Positions 27,550 through 36,933 are shown, counted from the stretch's first letter. The stretch is 64,000 bases of DNA from Loktanella sp. S4079 (GCF_000967725.1 NZ_JXYE01000002.1:682001-746000), one strand, 5' to 3'. Program-made: numbers and translations. The notes: generated from the sequence alone by a model not told the origin.

Positions 27550-28559
27550 ACGGATTGCCCCTTGAACAGGCCAGTTGGTTTAAACAGCAGTACGACGATC
27601 AAGATCGCAAAACTGACGGCAAATTTGTAATCAGTCGACATCAACTGCACGAGCCCATCAGGTTCGAGGCTTTCGGGCATCAGATAGACCAGCACTTTTT
27701 TCCAAGCGTATGTAATGGTGACTTCGCTGAATGCGATGACAAAACCACCCGCAATGGCACCTAATGGATTGCCGAGCCCACCAACGATCGCTGCGGCGAA
27801 GATTGGTAAGAGCAATTGGAAATAGGTGAAGGCTTTGAAAGATTTGTCCAAGCCATAAAGAACACCGGCAGTCGTCGCCAGTGCGGCTACGATCATCCAG
27901 GTCACTTTGACCACCCAATCAGGGTTGATACCTGACAGCAGCGCAAGATCCTCGTTATCCGAGAAAGCCCGCATTGATTTGCCCGTACGGGTTTTGTTGA
28001 GAAACCAGAAAAGCAATGCGACCGCGATGCAGGCAACAACAAGCGTGATGGCTTGCGTTGTTTTGATCGCCAACCCTTCGCGCAGGCCTGTCATTTCCTT
28101 AAATTCGCGTGCGGTGATCAAGAAACGCTCACCATCCGCAAAGCGAATATCGCGCACCCCAATGACGAAACGCACAATGCCGTTCATCACAAACATCACG
28201 CCCATGGATACGATGACGAGGATCACTGGCTTGGCCTTTTGGTCGCGGTAGAATTTGTAAACCAGCCAATCGGTGAACAGCACTAAAAGGATCGTTGCAC
28301 CAATACCGAATGGCAAGGCGAGAAGGGCGGTTGGCAGTGGGCCAAAGGTAATCCCAAGCGCAAGTAGCGCATTGGTCCCAATAATGGTGATTGCCGTGCC
28401 AAAGGCCATAGTGTCGCCATGGGCGAAATTGGAAAACCGCAAGATGCCATAGATCAGCGTGACACCAAGCGCGCCGATGGCGAGTTGCGCTCCATAGGCT
28501 AGGCCCGGTACGATGACAAAGTTAGCGAGGGCCACAAGGGCGTTTAAAAAGTCCATCAC
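27546..28559 (-). CDS. livH: Branched-chain amino acid ABC transporter permease LivH
   Basis: Second membrane subunit of the liv system, with 337 residues and about eight to nine membrane segments. Signatures include 'YGILRFSNFAHGDTMAFG' near the N-terminus and the ATPase-coupling loop 'GKSMRAFSDNEDLALLSGIN'. It is slightly longer than the ~300 usual, due to the periplasmic loop 'FADGERFLITAREFKEMTG'. It overlaps the secreted small protein upstream and livM downstream, each by four bases. Confidence 0.93.
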   Translation of the reverse strand: MMDFLNALVALANFVIVPGLAYGAQLAIGALGVTLIYGILRFSNFAHGDTMAFGTAITIIGTNALLALGITFGPLPTALLALPFGIGATILLVLFTDWLVYKFYRDQKAKPVILVIVSMGVMFVMNGIVRFVIGVRDIRFADGERFLITAREFKEMTGLREGLAIKTTQAITLVVACIAVALLFWFLNKTRTGKSMRAFSDNEDLALLSGINPDWVVKVTWMIVAALATTAGVLYGLDKSFKAFTYFQLLLPIFAAAIVGGLGNPLGAIAGGFVIAFSEVTITYAWKKVLVYLMPESLEPDGLVQLMSTDYKFAVSFAILIVVLLFKPTGLFKGQSV

Positions 28560-28966
28560 TCAGTTTCCTCGCAATGTCCCAAATAGTTTATAGAGATCGG
28601 GCCATCCATATGGGCCGTAAAACGCGCCCCTTCGGATGAAACCGTTAGAAGGTAGGCAGTGGTTTCATCTGACAGATGAAAGCTCTCCATATTAGTCTGA
28701 GCGCCTGAGCATTGAGATGTGTTTGCACTTTCTTGGCCATAGAGCTCGCCGAATTCAGTCTGGACAACGATATCTCGTAGACCAGGCGCACGCGGGCAAG
28801 AAGTCACTACATAGTCAAACTCGAAAGAGGTCTCTTGGCATGGTTCGTTTTCAAAGCACTCGACCGTAAACTTGCATTGGGTTTCTGCAAATGATGGCGC
28901 AGCCAGAGATGCGACAAAGAATGCCAAGGCACTGCGAGCACGGTATTTTTGGACTGTTTGGTTCAT
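28556..28966 (-). CDS. Small secreted cysteine-rich protein inside the liv operon
   Basis: A 136-residue protein of no family I recognise. Residues 1-27 form a clear signal peptide: a basic start, then 'SALAFFVASLAAPSFA' ending at an AXA-type site. The mature ~109 residues hold six cysteines (TQCKF, VECFE, PCQE, TSCP, SQCS, GHCE), consistent with three disulfides in the periplasm. It is locked into the operon by 4-base overlaps with livF upstream and livH downstream, so it is cotranslated with transporter subunits. It could be a periplasmic accessory factor of the transporter or an unrelated passenger. No motif suggests a catalytic role. Confidence 0.75.
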   Translation of the reverse strand: MNQTVQKYRARSALAFFVASLAAPSFAETQCKFTVECFENEPCQETSFEFDYVVTSCPRAPGLRDIVVQTEFGELYGQESANTSQCSGAQTNMESFHLSDETTAYLLTVSSEGARFTAHMDGPISINYLGHCEETE

Positions 28967-29676
28967 CCGCCCAAGAAACTCCGCCGTACGTCTTCGTCCG
29001 CCAGTAGTTCTTTGCCCGTGCCAGTGTGTGCATTTCGTCCCTGAACAAGAACATAGGCTTTGTCGGCAATTTCAAGTGCTTGGCGTGCGTTTTGTTCCAC
29101 CATGAGGATTGGAATACCTGTGCGGGATACCTCAATGATCCGGTCGAAAAGCTCGTCCATCACGATGGGTGACACGCCTGCAGTGGGTTCGTCCAGCATC
29201 AGCACTTTGGGTTGGGTCATGAGTGCGCGACCGACGGCAACTTGCTGACGTTGACCGCCCGACAATTCGCCCGCGGCTTGGTTGCGCTTTTCTTTGAGGA
29301 TCGGGAACAGGTCGTAGACCTGCGTCATCGTGTCCTTGAAATCGTCGCGACGGATAAAGGCACCCATTTCTAGGTTTTCTTCGACCGTCATCGACGTGAA
29401 AATATTATGGGTTTGGGGTACGAACCCCATCCCTTGAACCACGCGTTCCTGAGGCGACAATTTTGTGATATCCACACCATCGAGCCGGACGGCCCCAGTG
29501 CGTACGTTTAACATGCCAAAAAGGGCCTTCATCGCGGTCGATTTGCCAGCCCCATTGGGGCCGACAATCACAGCGATTTCGCCTTTTTCTGCGGTAATCG
29601 TGCAACCATGTAGGATATCTGGCCCTTTGCCATAACCACCGGTCATGGCGTCGCCGATCAGAAACGGTTCGCTCAC
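28963..29676 (-). CDS. livF: Branched-chain amino acid ABC transporter ATPase LivF
   Basis: Cytoplasmic ATPase subunit of the importer. It has Walker A 'GPNGAGKST', Q-loop region 'FVPQTHNIF', signature 'LSGGQRQQ', Walker B 'VLMLDEPTAG' and switch His region 'PILMVEQN'. The 237 residues match LivF, which is the shorter of the two Liv ATPases. It overlaps the 52-residue membrane protein upstream and the secreted protein downstream by four bases each. Confidence 0.95.
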   Translation of the reverse strand: MSEPFLIGDAMTGGYGKGPDILHGCTITAEKGEIAVIVGPNGAGKSTAMKALFGMLNVRTGAVRLDGVDITKLSPQERVVQGMGFVPQTHNIFTSMTVEENLEMGAFIRRDDFKDTMTQVYDLFPILKEKRNQAAGELSGGQRQQVAVGRALMTQPKVLMLDEPTAGVSPIVMDELFDRIIEVSRTGIPILMVEQNARQALEIADKAYVLVQGRNAHTGTGKELLADEDVRRSFLGG

Positions 29677-29831
29677 TTGTTGATGTACTCCGACAAGAAG
29701 GGCAGATACGTCGTGAGCGTGTCGCGCATCAGCGCCTGCTCGGTTGGATCTGCGTGATAGAGGTAGATGTAGTAGAATGTTCCAGCCGCGCCCAATACCG
29801 CGCCGAACAAAACAGTCAGTAGAAATTTCAT
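29673..29831 (-). CDS. 52-residue single-span membrane protein inside the liv operon
   Basis: A short protein, 'MKFLLTVLFGAVLGAAGTFY' then a tail with 'YHADPTEQALMRDTL' and 'LPFLSEYINK'. The N-terminal 20 residues form one membrane anchor or an uncleaved signal. The C-terminal ~30 residues are polar and probably helical. I start at 29831, where ATG overlaps the livG stop (ATGA); a longer frame to 29948 lies inside livG and is not believed. Its stop overlaps the livF start by four bases. It is therefore cotranslated between the two ATPase genes. Family and function unknown; a small accessory subunit is possible. Confidence 0.7.
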   Translation of the reverse strand: MKFLLTVLFGAVLGAAGTFYYIYLYHADPTEQALMRDTLTTYLPFLSEYINK

Positions 29832-30610
29832 GTCATAACCTTGTCTTTGTTTTTTAAGCCAGTGCCGAGATAAGCCTCGATCACTTGGTTGTTGGCTTTG
29901 ATTTCGGCCAACGTCCCTTCGGCCAAAACCTGGCCCTCGGCCATACAAATAACAGGATCACAAAGGCGGCCGATAAAATCCATGTCGTGTTCAATCACGA
30001 CAAACGTATAGTTGCGTTCTTTGTTGAGGCGAATAATTGCATCGCCAATGGTGTTCAAAAGTGTGCGGTTTACGCCTGCGCCCACTTCATCGAGGAAAAC
30101 GATCTTGGCATCGACCATCATTGTCCGGCCAAGCTCTAATAGCTTCTTCTGCCCCCCAGAGATGTTCCCTGCCTTTTCATCTTTGAGGTGGTCAATCGTC
30201 AGGAATTCAAGAACTTCATCTGCTTTGGCAAGCAGTGCGCGTTCTTCGTTGGCGATCCGCTTGCGGCCAAACCATGCATTCCACAGTGTTTCACCTGACT
30301 GTGCGCCGGGCACCATCATCAGATTTTCACGCACAGTCATCGAAGAAAACTCATGCGCAATTTGGAAGGTCCGCAGCAAGCCCTTGTGAAAGAGTTCATG
30401 CGGGGCGAGGCCCGTGATGTCTTCGCCCATCATCGTCACACGACCAGAGGTCGGTGTGAGAACCCCGGCGATCACATTGAAAAGCGTCGTTTTTCCCGCG
30501 CCGTTGGGGCCAATCAGACCGGTGATTGATCCTTGTTCGATACGCAATGATGCGCCGTTCACAGCATGAAAACCACCAAAGGTTTTCACCAGGTTCTCAA
30601 CAACGATCAT
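29828..30610 (-). CDS. livG: Branched-chain amino acid ABC transporter ATPase LivG
   Basis: Larger ATPase of the liv pair. It has Walker A 'GPNGAGKTT', signature 'ISGGQKKL', a Walker B region reading 'KIVFLDEVGAGVN' (Val where most ABC proteins have Pro), and switch His 'FVVIEHDM'. The start at 30610 is set by 'gagggga' seven bases upstream; the frame to 30625 would begin at GTG without a site. It is the first gene after the hairpin that separates it from livK. Confidence 0.95.
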   Translation of the reverse strand: MIVVENLVKTFGGFHAVNGASLRIEQGSITGLIGPNGAGKTTLFNVIAGVLTPTSGRVTMMGEDITGLAPHELFHKGLLRTFQIAHEFSSMTVRENLMMVPGAQSGETLWNAWFGRKRIANEERALLAKADEVLEFLTIDHLKDEKAGNISGGQKKLLELGRTMMVDAKIVFLDEVGAGVNRTLLNTIGDAIIRLNKERNYTFVVIEHDMDFIGRLCDPVICMAEGQVLAEGTLAEIKANNQVIEAYLGTGLKNKDKVMT

Positions 30611-30650
30611 ATCTTCCCCTCGCACGCCTGTTTGGCATGTCTATTTGTGT

Positions 30651-30680
30651 AAAACGGCGCAGTTTCCTGCGCCGTTTTTT
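30651..30680. terminator. Intercistronic stem-loop between livK and livG
   Basis: A 12-base perfect stem (AAAACGGCGCAG / CTGCGCCGTTTT) with a four-base loop lies between livK and livG. On the operon (minus) strand it is followed by a short T-run from the stem arm itself, so it can act as a partial terminator or as a 3' stabiliser of livK mRNA. This would raise binding protein over membrane subunits. Confidence 0.75.
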
Positions 30681-30695
30681 GCATAAGCTCGCTGA

Positions 30696-31892
30696 TTAGC
30701 GGTACTTCACGGTGGAATAAACCCCGTCGGCGAACTCAATTTCTTGGAAGTTGCCTGCGGATTCACCCGCTCCGATGAGTTCCACAGCAGAAGCACCCAC
30801 GTAATCAATGTCTTCGCCTGCGGCGAGCAGCTCTAGACCTTTGGCCAATTCACCTGGGAAAATCTCTACGCCTGGTGCGTTTGCCACGTCGAAAACGTGG
30901 TCCTTGAGGTCAGCAGAGGCCGAAGAACCTGCCGCTTGCATCGCCAGCATGATCAGTGCCGCTGCGTCATACGATTCGGCAGCGAATGTGCTTGTGCCGT
31001 CGAAACCTGCTGCCTCGGCCATTTCAAAGAATGTCGCCGCACCCGTGCTATCAGTGCCGGGGTAGCTGCCGATAGAGCCGTTCAGTTCATCGCCAAAGTT
31101 TTCGTTGAGCGCAGCGCCAACCATCCCGTCAGGGAAGAAGAACGTATCAAAGGCGCCGGAATCCAACGAGGAACGCACAATGCCAGAACCGCCTTGGTCA
31201 ACGTAACCTGCAACGACCAGTACTTCGCCGCCAGCGGATGCCAATGCGCCAACTTCGGCAGAGTAGTCTGCTTTGCCATCTTCATGCGCTGCAGAAATTG
31301 TGACTGAACCACCCGCTGCTTCGAATGCTGACTGGAACGCATCGGCCAAACCTTTGCCGTAGTCGTTATTGGTATATGTCAGCGCAACCTCGGTGACGCC
31401 ACGATCACCCAAGATCTCGGTCATGATCTGACCCTGACGCGCATCAGATGGTGCGGTACGGAAGAACAGACCGTCATCTTCGGCAGTCGACAGGCCAGGT
31501 GATGTCGCGGAAGGTGAAATCATCACAACACCGTTCGCACGTGCAACGTTTTGCAAGATCGCGCCGGTAACGCCTGAACAATCGGCGCCCATGATGGCGT
31601 TGACGTTGTCAGATGTCACAAGGCGTTCGGCAGATGTTGTCGCCGCGCTGCTGTCGATGCAGGTACTATCGCCACGAACTGGCGTCACAGTGGAGCCATC
31701 AAGCAGTGCACCGGATTCCGAAACTTCGGACATCGCAAGCTCAGCGCCAGAGCCCATCGCTGGTGTGATTGATTCGAGCGGGCCGGTGAAGCCAAGGATT
31801 ACACCGATTTTAATGTCTTCAGCGTTTGCTGCGGTTACAGCAGCACCTGAAATCATTGTCATGGCAGAGGTCGCCAGTAGTAGCTTTTTCAT
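30696..31892 (-). CDS. livK: Branched-chain amino acid ABC transporter substrate-binding protein
   Basis: Periplasmic ligand-binding protein (type 1 periplasmic fold, Peripla_BP_6) that captures the transported amino acid or amide. The signal peptide is 'MKKLLLATSAMTMISGAAVT' up to 'ANA', followed by 'EDIKIGVILGFTGPLES'. The 398-residue protein is acidic and shows ligand-site features such as 'SATSPGLS' and 'RTAPSDARQGQ'. A strong ribosome site 'ctgggagtc' precedes the start. It is the first gene of the operon and is separated from livG by a stable hairpin, consistent with its high abundance. Confidence 0.93.
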   Translation of the reverse strand: MKKLLLATSAMTMISGAAVTAANAEDIKIGVILGFTGPLESITPAMGSGAELAMSEVSESGALLDGSTVTPVRGDSTCIDSSAATTSAERLVTSDNVNAIMGADCSGVTGAILQNVARANGVVMISPSATSPGLSTAEDDGLFFRTAPSDARQGQIMTEILGDRGVTEVALTYTNNDYGKGLADAFQSAFEAAGGSVTISAAHEDGKADYSAEVGALASAGGEVLVVAGYVDQGGSGIVRSSLDSGAFDTFFFPDGMVGAALNENFGDELNGSIGSYPGTDSTGAATFFEMAEAAGFDGTSTFAAESYDAAALIMLAMQAAGSSASADLKDHVFDVANAPGVEIFPGELAKGLELLAAGEDIDYVGASAVELIGAGESAGNFQEIEFADGVYSTVKYR

Positions 31893-32034
31893 TTTAGACT
31901 CCCAGTTGGATCTTTTATCCTGTGCGGCAGCTTATCAGCGTGTTTCCAAAAGGAAAGTCGGAACCGCACGTCATATATTAGGGTTGAATTGTGCGATGCA
32001 GGTTCGCGAAATAAGCTGTTGATGTTATAAAGTT

Positions 32035-33102
32035 TTAGGCGCGTGATGCATGGCTGCCGCGTTCGCGGTAGGGCGTCGTGTCATAATGCGAACGGTAGCA
32101 TTTTGAGAAATGCGACGGCGAGGCAAACCCACAGGCCAAGGCCACATTAATAACCGTCATATCCGTTTGCATCAGCAAATTGCGGGCCTTTTGGAGGCGA
32201 AGCTCCATGTAATACCGCTTGGGGCTGCGGGACAAGTAGCGTCGAAACAGCCGTTCAAGTTGTCGGGTCGACATGCCAACATCGGTCGCCAGTGTGGCGG
32301 GGCTGATCGGTTCTTCGATGTTTTGTTCCATCATCTGAATGACACGCGACAATTTGGGGTGACGAACCCCGATTCGTGTTGGAATAGATAGTCTTTGGGT
32401 GTCTTGGTCTGTCCGAATGGCGGAATAGATCAGAATATCCGCGACAGCATTGGCCAAATCCTCGCCGTGGTCATCAGCGATTAATTTGATCATCAAATCC
32501 AGCGAGGCCGTACCACCCGCAGTGGTGATCCGGTTCCCATCAATCGTGAAAACCGATTTGGTCAGCGTCACATCCTCGAATTCTTCGAGAAAACTGTCGT
32601 GATTCTCCCAATGGATTGTCGCGCGTTTGCCATCAAGCAAACCTGCTTTTGCAATTGAATACCCAGCCGTACAAAGGCCTGCGATTGTAGCACCTTTGCG
32701 CGCCTCGCGTCTAAGCCAATTGAGCAGCCGTTTGGTCGTCGCGATCTGCACGCCGATACCGCCGCATACCATGATCGTATCGTCACGCTCGGTTTCACCC
32801 AAACCATTTTCAACGCGAAATGCACAGCCGTTTGAACACACTGCGTCTTCGCCGTCTTCGCTAACAATGCTCCATGTATACAAAGACTTACCAGCGGTTC
32901 TGTTCGCGATCCGCAAGCTTTCAACAGCGGCCGAAAAGCTAAGCATCGTAAAGTTATTCAGCAGCACGAAAACAAAGTGGCGTGGCTTGCCACTGTGATC
33001 AACGTCAACGATTTGAGGGTCTGCAATCATGCGCACCAAGTCCCGAAAAGTGTATCGAAAGACCGAAACAGTTTTGCGCGCACCGATCAAGCCCAATTTC
33101 AT
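32035..33102 (-). CDS. GlxA-family transcriptional regulator (DJ-1/PfpI plus AraC HTH)
   Basis: A 355-residue regulator with an N-terminal class I glutamine-amidotransferase-like (DJ-1/PfpI) sensor domain (about residues 40-210) and a C-terminal AraC-type DNA-binding domain. '[20 protein letters not shown]' is the nucleophile-elbow region. The C-terminal domain has '[20 protein letters not shown]' and '[18 protein letters not shown]'. Relatives (GbdR, CdhR, ArgR types) sense betaine, carnitine or amino-acid derivatives. It lies just upstream of livK on the same strand and may control that operon; this is inference. An internal ATG at 33030 is an alternative start closer to the conserved 'RHFVFVLL'. 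Confidence 0.92.
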   Translation of the reverse strand: MKLGLIGARKTVSVFRYTFRDLVRMIADPQIVDVDHSGKPRHFVFVLLNNFTMLSFSAAVESLRIANRTAGKSLYTWSIVSEDGEDAVCSNGCAFRVENGLGETERDDTIMVCGGIGVQIATTKRLLNWLRREARKGATIAGLCTAGYSIAKAGLLDGKRATIHWENHDSFLEEFEDVTLTKSVFTIDGNRITTAGGTASLDLMIKLIADDHGEDLANAVADILIYSAIRTDQDTQRLSIPTRIGVRHPKLSRVIQMMEQNIEEPISPATLATDVGMSTRQLERLFRRYLSRSPKRYYMELRLQKARNLLMQTDMTVINVALACGFASPSHFSKCYRSHYDTTPYRERGSHASRA

Positions 33103-33213
33103 CCGTTCAAGACGCTAAGTCAGGGAATTCACTTTCGTATTGGCCCTTGGTCCGCAGCACGCTATACGAAAGACCTAAATTTCGTTCACTTTGCATGGAT
33201 ATGGAGCAATAAA

Positions 33214-34584
33214 ATGACTAACTGGCAAAAATCTGACTGGCGCAACAAGCCCCGGGTACAGATGCCTGAGTATACCGACGCAGCCGCGCTAAGCGCTGTT
33301 GAAGGTCGTCTCGCCAGTTATCCACCCTTGGTCTTTGCCGGTGAAGCACGCAAACTACAATCCCAGCTAGCTGCCGTGAGCAGAGGCGAGGCGTTCTTGC
33401 TTCAGGGTGGTGATTGTGCGGAAAGTTTTGCTGAGTTCAGTGCCGATGGTATCCGTGATACCTTTAAGGTGCTGCTACAGATGGCGATGGTTTTGACCTA
33501 TGGTGCCAAGGTGCCAGTTGTCAAAGTTGGTCGTATGGCTGGCCAAATGGCGAAACCACGTTCTGCACCGACTGAAACTGTCGAAGGCGTGGAATTGCCC
33601 AGCTACCGCGGCGATATCATTAACGGTTTTGATTTCACCCCAGAAGCGCGCATTCCTGATCCAGAGCGCATGTCGCAAGCCTACATGCAAGCGGCGGCAA
33701 CACTGAACCTGTTGCGCGCATTTTCAACAGGTGGTTTTGCCAATGTGCACGAGGTTCACAAGTGGACGCTCGGCTTTACATCCGCAAATGAGGTTAAGAA
33801 ATACAGTGATATGGCTGCGCGTATCACAGATACGCTTGATTTCATGGAAGCTGCCGGTCTGACCACTGACACTAACCATGAATTGCAGACCGTTGATTTC
33901 TACACCAGCCACGAAGCGCTATTGCTGGAGTACGAAGAGGCGCTGTGCCGTCTGGATTCAACTTCGGGCAAATGGCTTGCGGGTTCGGGTCACATGATCT
34001 GGATCGGTGACCGGACACGCCAACCTGATGGTGCCCATGTTGAATTCTGTAAGGGTGTTCAAAACCCGATTGGCCTGAAATGTGGACCGTCCATGACCTC
34101 TGGCCACCTGAAAGCATTGATGGCGTCGTTGAACCCAGACAATGAAGCGGGTCGCTTGACGCTGATCGCACGCTTCGGTGCGGGTTCTGTCGGGGAACAC
34201 CTGCCACGTCTGATCAAAGCCGTCGAAGAAGAAGGTGCAAACGTTGTTTGGACCTGTGATGCGATGCATGGCAACACCATCAAATCGACAACAGGTTATA
34301 AGACGCGCCCATTCGACAGTGTGCTGCGCGAAGTGAAGGAATTCTTTGCTGTTCACAATGCAGAAGGCACAGTGCCTGGCGGCGTTCACTTTGAGATGAC
34401 CGGCAAGGACGTGACCGAATGCACAGGCGGTATTCGCGCCGTAACTGACGAAGATCTGTCCAGCCGCTATCACACTGCATGTGACCCACGGCTGAATGCG
34501 TCGCAGTCTTTGGAGCTTGCCTTCCTTGTCTCCGAGGAACTGTCAGCGCGTCGTAATAAGCTGGAACAAGCGAAAGCTGGCTAA
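33214..34584 (+). CDS. aroG: Class II 3-deoxy-7-phosphoheptulonate (DAHP) synthase
   Basis: First enzyme of the shikimate pathway: phosphoenolpyruvate plus erythrose-4-phosphate gives DAHP. The plant-type (class II) family is clear from the N-terminal '[17 protein letters not shown]' and '[11 protein letters not shown]' with its metal-binding cysteine. Further landmarks are '[19 protein letters not shown]', 'GLKCGPSM', 'TCDAMHGNT' and 'GGVHFEMTG'. The 456 residues are normal. I use ATG 33214 after 'atggagc'; the frame is open to 32977 but that stretch overlaps the GlxA gene antisense. The stop abuts the convergent PAS_5 gene without a gap. Confidence 0.96.
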   Translation: MTNWQKSDWRNKPRVQMPEYTDAAALSAVEGRLASYPPLVFAGEARKLQSQLAAVSRGEAFLLQGGDCAESFAEFSADGIRDTFKVLLQMAMVLTYGAKVPVVKVGRMAGQMAKPRSAPTETVEGVELPSYRGDIINGFDFTPEARIPDPERMSQAYMQAAATLNLLRAFSTGGFANVHEVHKWTLGFTSANEVKKYSDMAARITDTLDFMEAAGLTTDTNHELQTVDFYTSHEALLLEYEEALCRLDSTSGKWLAGSGHMIWIGDRTRQPDGAHVEFCKGVQNPIGLKCGPSMTSGHLKALMASLNPDNEAGRLTLIARFGAGSVGEHLPRLIKAVEEEGANVVWTCDAMHGNTIKSTTGYKTRPFDSVLREVKEFFAVHNAEGTVPGGVHFEMTGKDVTECTGGIRAVTDEDLSSRYHTACDPRLNASQSLELAFLVSEELSARRNKLEQAKAG

Positions 34585-35217
34585 TCAGCGATTGTTCACA
34601 ACCAAACGAAGGGCTGGGTGCTTGGTTGCATCTGGCCCTTTTGTTATTTGAGAGAGCACAGCCTCTTGGGTGGAGGCGACACGCAGCGCCAGTGTTTCGT
34701 GGCGAATGGGCAGGTCATGGGCAATCTCGAAACGGCATGGACGCTGACCGCGCGAACCTTGCGTGACAATCGCCCCCAAAATGCGCGTTGTCTGGCCTTT
34801 TTCGTCGCGCAAAGGCAACAACAGCATTGTGCCAGTCAGGTCTGCCCCGGGTGAGACAAGTGGGATCGAAATAATCGCAGGCTCGGTAAAGGCCGTTTCG
34901 ACAATTTGAATGATGTCGTCGCGGGCATCAGGCGTAAAGAATGTGCCAATAGGCATCCCGCGCGCATCCATCCGCAGCAGATCATGTAGCTGCTGACCCG
35001 CAACACGCAGCCGTGCCACCCCTGATGAAATGCGCTGCAAAATAAACGTATGGGGCAGGGCGGCATCAATCGCCCGTGGCTCAATATCGTTGCGCGACGG
35101 AATTTGACGCGCGTGACGCAGCGCATTCCAATAGGCCTCGAGGCTCTGGAGGATAGGATCGCTCGCACCAGGAAAGCTGTCTTGGTGGTGAAACGGGATG
35201 TTGTTGACGATTTCCAT
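34585..35217 (-). CDS. PAS_5 family single-domain PAS protein
   Basis: A 210-residue cytoplasmic protein that is essentially one PAS-like domain of the alphaproteobacterial PAS_5 (formerly DUF1388) family. Typical text includes 'LEAYWNALRHARQIPSRNDI', 'PHTFILQRISSGVARLRVAG' and 'DLLRMDARGMPIGTFFTP'. Such proteins have no output domain and are thought to modulate signalling by protein contacts. The upstream region shared with yicC contains a perfect TTAA-N7-TTAA element, suggesting CtrA-linked control. It is convergent with the DAHP synthase gene. Confidence 0.88.
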   Translation of the reverse strand: MEIVNNIPFHHQDSFPGASDPILQSLEAYWNALRHARQIPSRNDIEPRAIDAALPHTFILQRISSGVARLRVAGQQLHDLLRMDARGMPIGTFFTPDARDDIIQIVETAFTEPAIISIPLVSPGADLTGTMLLLPLRDEKGQTTRILGAIVTQGSRGQRPCRFEIAHDLPIRHETLALRVASTQEAVLSQITKGPDATKHPALRLVVNNR

Positions 35218-35306
35218 TTGATCCTCGGCGATACTGTAAACTCTAAACTCAGGACAATTGTGTTTTCCTTTAATTAGAATTTAACGCAGTTTGAGCACGA
35301 TTTCAT

Positions 35307-35322
35307 TTAACAAAGTGTTAAA
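35307..35322. promoter_or_regulatory. Putative CtrA-binding site
   Basis: TTAA-CAAAGTG-TTAAA matches the CtrA core TTAA-N7-TTAA exactly, with only the flanking C missing. It lies about 90 bases before both divergent starts (PAS_5 gene and yicC) in an AT-rich stretch that also has 'ttaaacggttaac'. Confidence 0.5.
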
Positions 35323-35400
35323 CGGTTAACGAACGCAGGCTTGCCCCCACGCCCCTTTATCCAATAGGACCAGTGCCAACAGGAAACGGGACGGTAAGAT

Positions 35401-36291
35401 ATGACGCATTCGATGACAGCATTCGCTAGTCGTACCGGCGCATTGGGCGCAGCGACTTGGAGCTGGGAAATGCGTGCGGTAAACGCGCGTGGTGTTGATT
35501 TACGGATGCGGCTACCCGAAGGCCTGGACGGGGTCGAACAAGCATTGCGGCGTGCGGTCGGGGCGGTGGTGACGCGTGGTAATGTCACCGTAAACCTGCG
35601 TGTGAACCATGAAGAGACAGCCGCAGAGCTGGTCGTTGATGAAGCGCGTCTTGATGCAGTTTTGTCTGCGCTAGATCAAATTCAGGATCGTGCTTTTGCC
35701 AAAGGCGTGACACTGGCGCAACCAACGGCAGCCGACGTGCTGGGACAACGCGGCGTTCTGGTGCCTGCGAAAGTCGACGATGACAACGCTGAATTGGTCA
35801 AGGTCTTATTGTCCGAAATCCCCGAGATCGTTGGCGCCTTCAATGCAATGCGCAAAAGCGAGGGGCAGGCGCTGCAAACAGTGGTGCGCGAGCAAATCGA
35901 TCAAATCGCCAGTTTGACCCGCGATGCCGCAGTCGCCGCACAAGAGCGGGCACCTCAGGCCCGTGAAAACCTCGCGACCGCACTGAATCGCGTTATGGAA
36001 GACATCACCGAGGTCGAGGAAGCACGCGTTGCGCAGGAATTGGCGCTCTTGGCGATTAAGAATGACGTGACCGAGGAAATTGACAGGCTCAGCGCGCATG
36101 TGCAGGCCGCACGCGATTTGATCAACGCGGATGGTCCGGTGGGCCGCAAACTTGATTTTCTGGCGCAGGAATTCAATCGTGAGGCCAACACCTTATGTGC
36201 CAAGGCACAGTCACCGGCACTGACCGCGATAGGGCTTGACCTAAAAGCCGTGATCGACCAGATGCGCGAACAAATTCAGAATGTGGAGTAA
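35401..36291 (+). CDS. yicC: YicC family endoribonuclease
   Basis: A 296-residue stress-associated RNase of the YicC/YloC family. Landmarks are the N-terminal 'MTHSMTAFASRTGA', 'WEMRAVNARGVDLRMRLP', the internal 'GQRGVL', and the C-terminal DUF1732 region 'KLDFLAQEFNREANTLCAKA'. The C-terminal region is the conserved acidic/metal-binding part. The gene is three bases upstream of gmk; yicC-gmk is a widespread neighbour pair. The start is the first ATG, with the purine-poor leader 'ggacggtaag'. Confidence 0.95.
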   Translation: MTHSMTAFASRTGALGAATWSWEMRAVNARGVDLRMRLPEGLDGVEQALRRAVGAVVTRGNVTVNLRVNHEETAAELVVDEARLDAVLSALDQIQDRAFAKGVTLAQPTAADVLGQRGVLVPAKVDDDNAELVKVLLSEIPEIVGAFNAMRKSEGQALQTVVREQIDQIASLTRDAAVAAQERAPQARENLATALNRVMEDITEVEEARVAQELALLAIKNDVTEEIDRLSAHVQAARDLINADGPVGRKLDFLAQEFNREANTLCAKAQSPALTAIGLDLKAVIDQMREQIQNVE

Positions 36292-36294
36292 CTG

Positions 36295-36933
36295 ATGTCC
36301 CGACGTGGCCTATTGATCATTCTCTCCTCGCCGTCCGGCGCAGGTAAGTCGACGCTTGCGGGGCGCTTGCGGAAATGGGACGACACACTGCGGTTCTCAG
36401 TATCGGCGACCACGCGTGAACCGCGGGTCGGCGAAGTAAATGGCGAAGACTATTTCTTTGTGACAATCCCCGAATTCCAAGATCAGGTAGCCAGCGGCGA
36501 CATGCTCGAGCATGCGCGCGTTTTCGGCAATTACTACGGTTCTCCGAAAGCGCCTGTTCAGGCTGCAATTGAAGCGGGACGTGATGTTCTGTTCGACGTT
36601 GACTGGCAAGGCGCGCAGCAGATCAGCAATTCGGCGCTTCAGGAACATGTGTTGTCGATCTTTATCTTGCCGCCTTCGATCACGGAACTGCATCGCCGCT
36701 TGGTTTCACGTGGTCAGGACTCTCAAGAGGTCATCGAAACGCGGATGCAGAAAAGCTGGGATGAAATCAGCCATTGGGATGGTTATGATTATGTCTTGGT
36801 CAATGATGATCTGGACGCGACCGAAGAGCGCCTGAAAACCATCATTAGCGCAGAACGGTTGCGTCGTTCTCAGCAGCCTGATTTGGTAAACCATGTTCGG
36901 CTTTTGCAGACGCAATTTGGGGAAAGAGAATGA
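36295..36933 (+). CDS. gmk: Guanylate kinase
   Basis: Phosphorylates GMP to GDP. It has the P-loop '[10 protein letters not shown]' at residues 10-19, the GMP-binding '[21 protein letters not shown]', 'YYGSPKAPV', and '[10 protein letters not shown]' as Walker B region. The 212 residues match the family. It follows yicC closely and overlaps the gamma-carbonic-anhydrase gene by four bases (ATGA). Confidence 0.97.
   Translation: MSRRGLLIILSSPSGAGKSTLAGRLRKWDDTLRFSVSATTREPRVGEVNGEDYFFVTIPEFQDQVASGDMLEHARVFGNYYGSPKAPVQAAIEAGRDVLFDVDWQGAQQISNSALQEHVLSIFILPPSITELHRRLVSRGQDSQEVIETRMQKSWDEISHWDGYDYVLVNDDLDATEERLKTIISAERLRRSQQPDLVNHVRLLQTQFGERE

Noticed and set aside
32977..33213. 79-codon N-terminal extension of DAHP synthase
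   Set aside because: It lies antisense to the GlxA-family gene, has no similarity to class II enzymes, and an ATG at 33214 gives the normal length.
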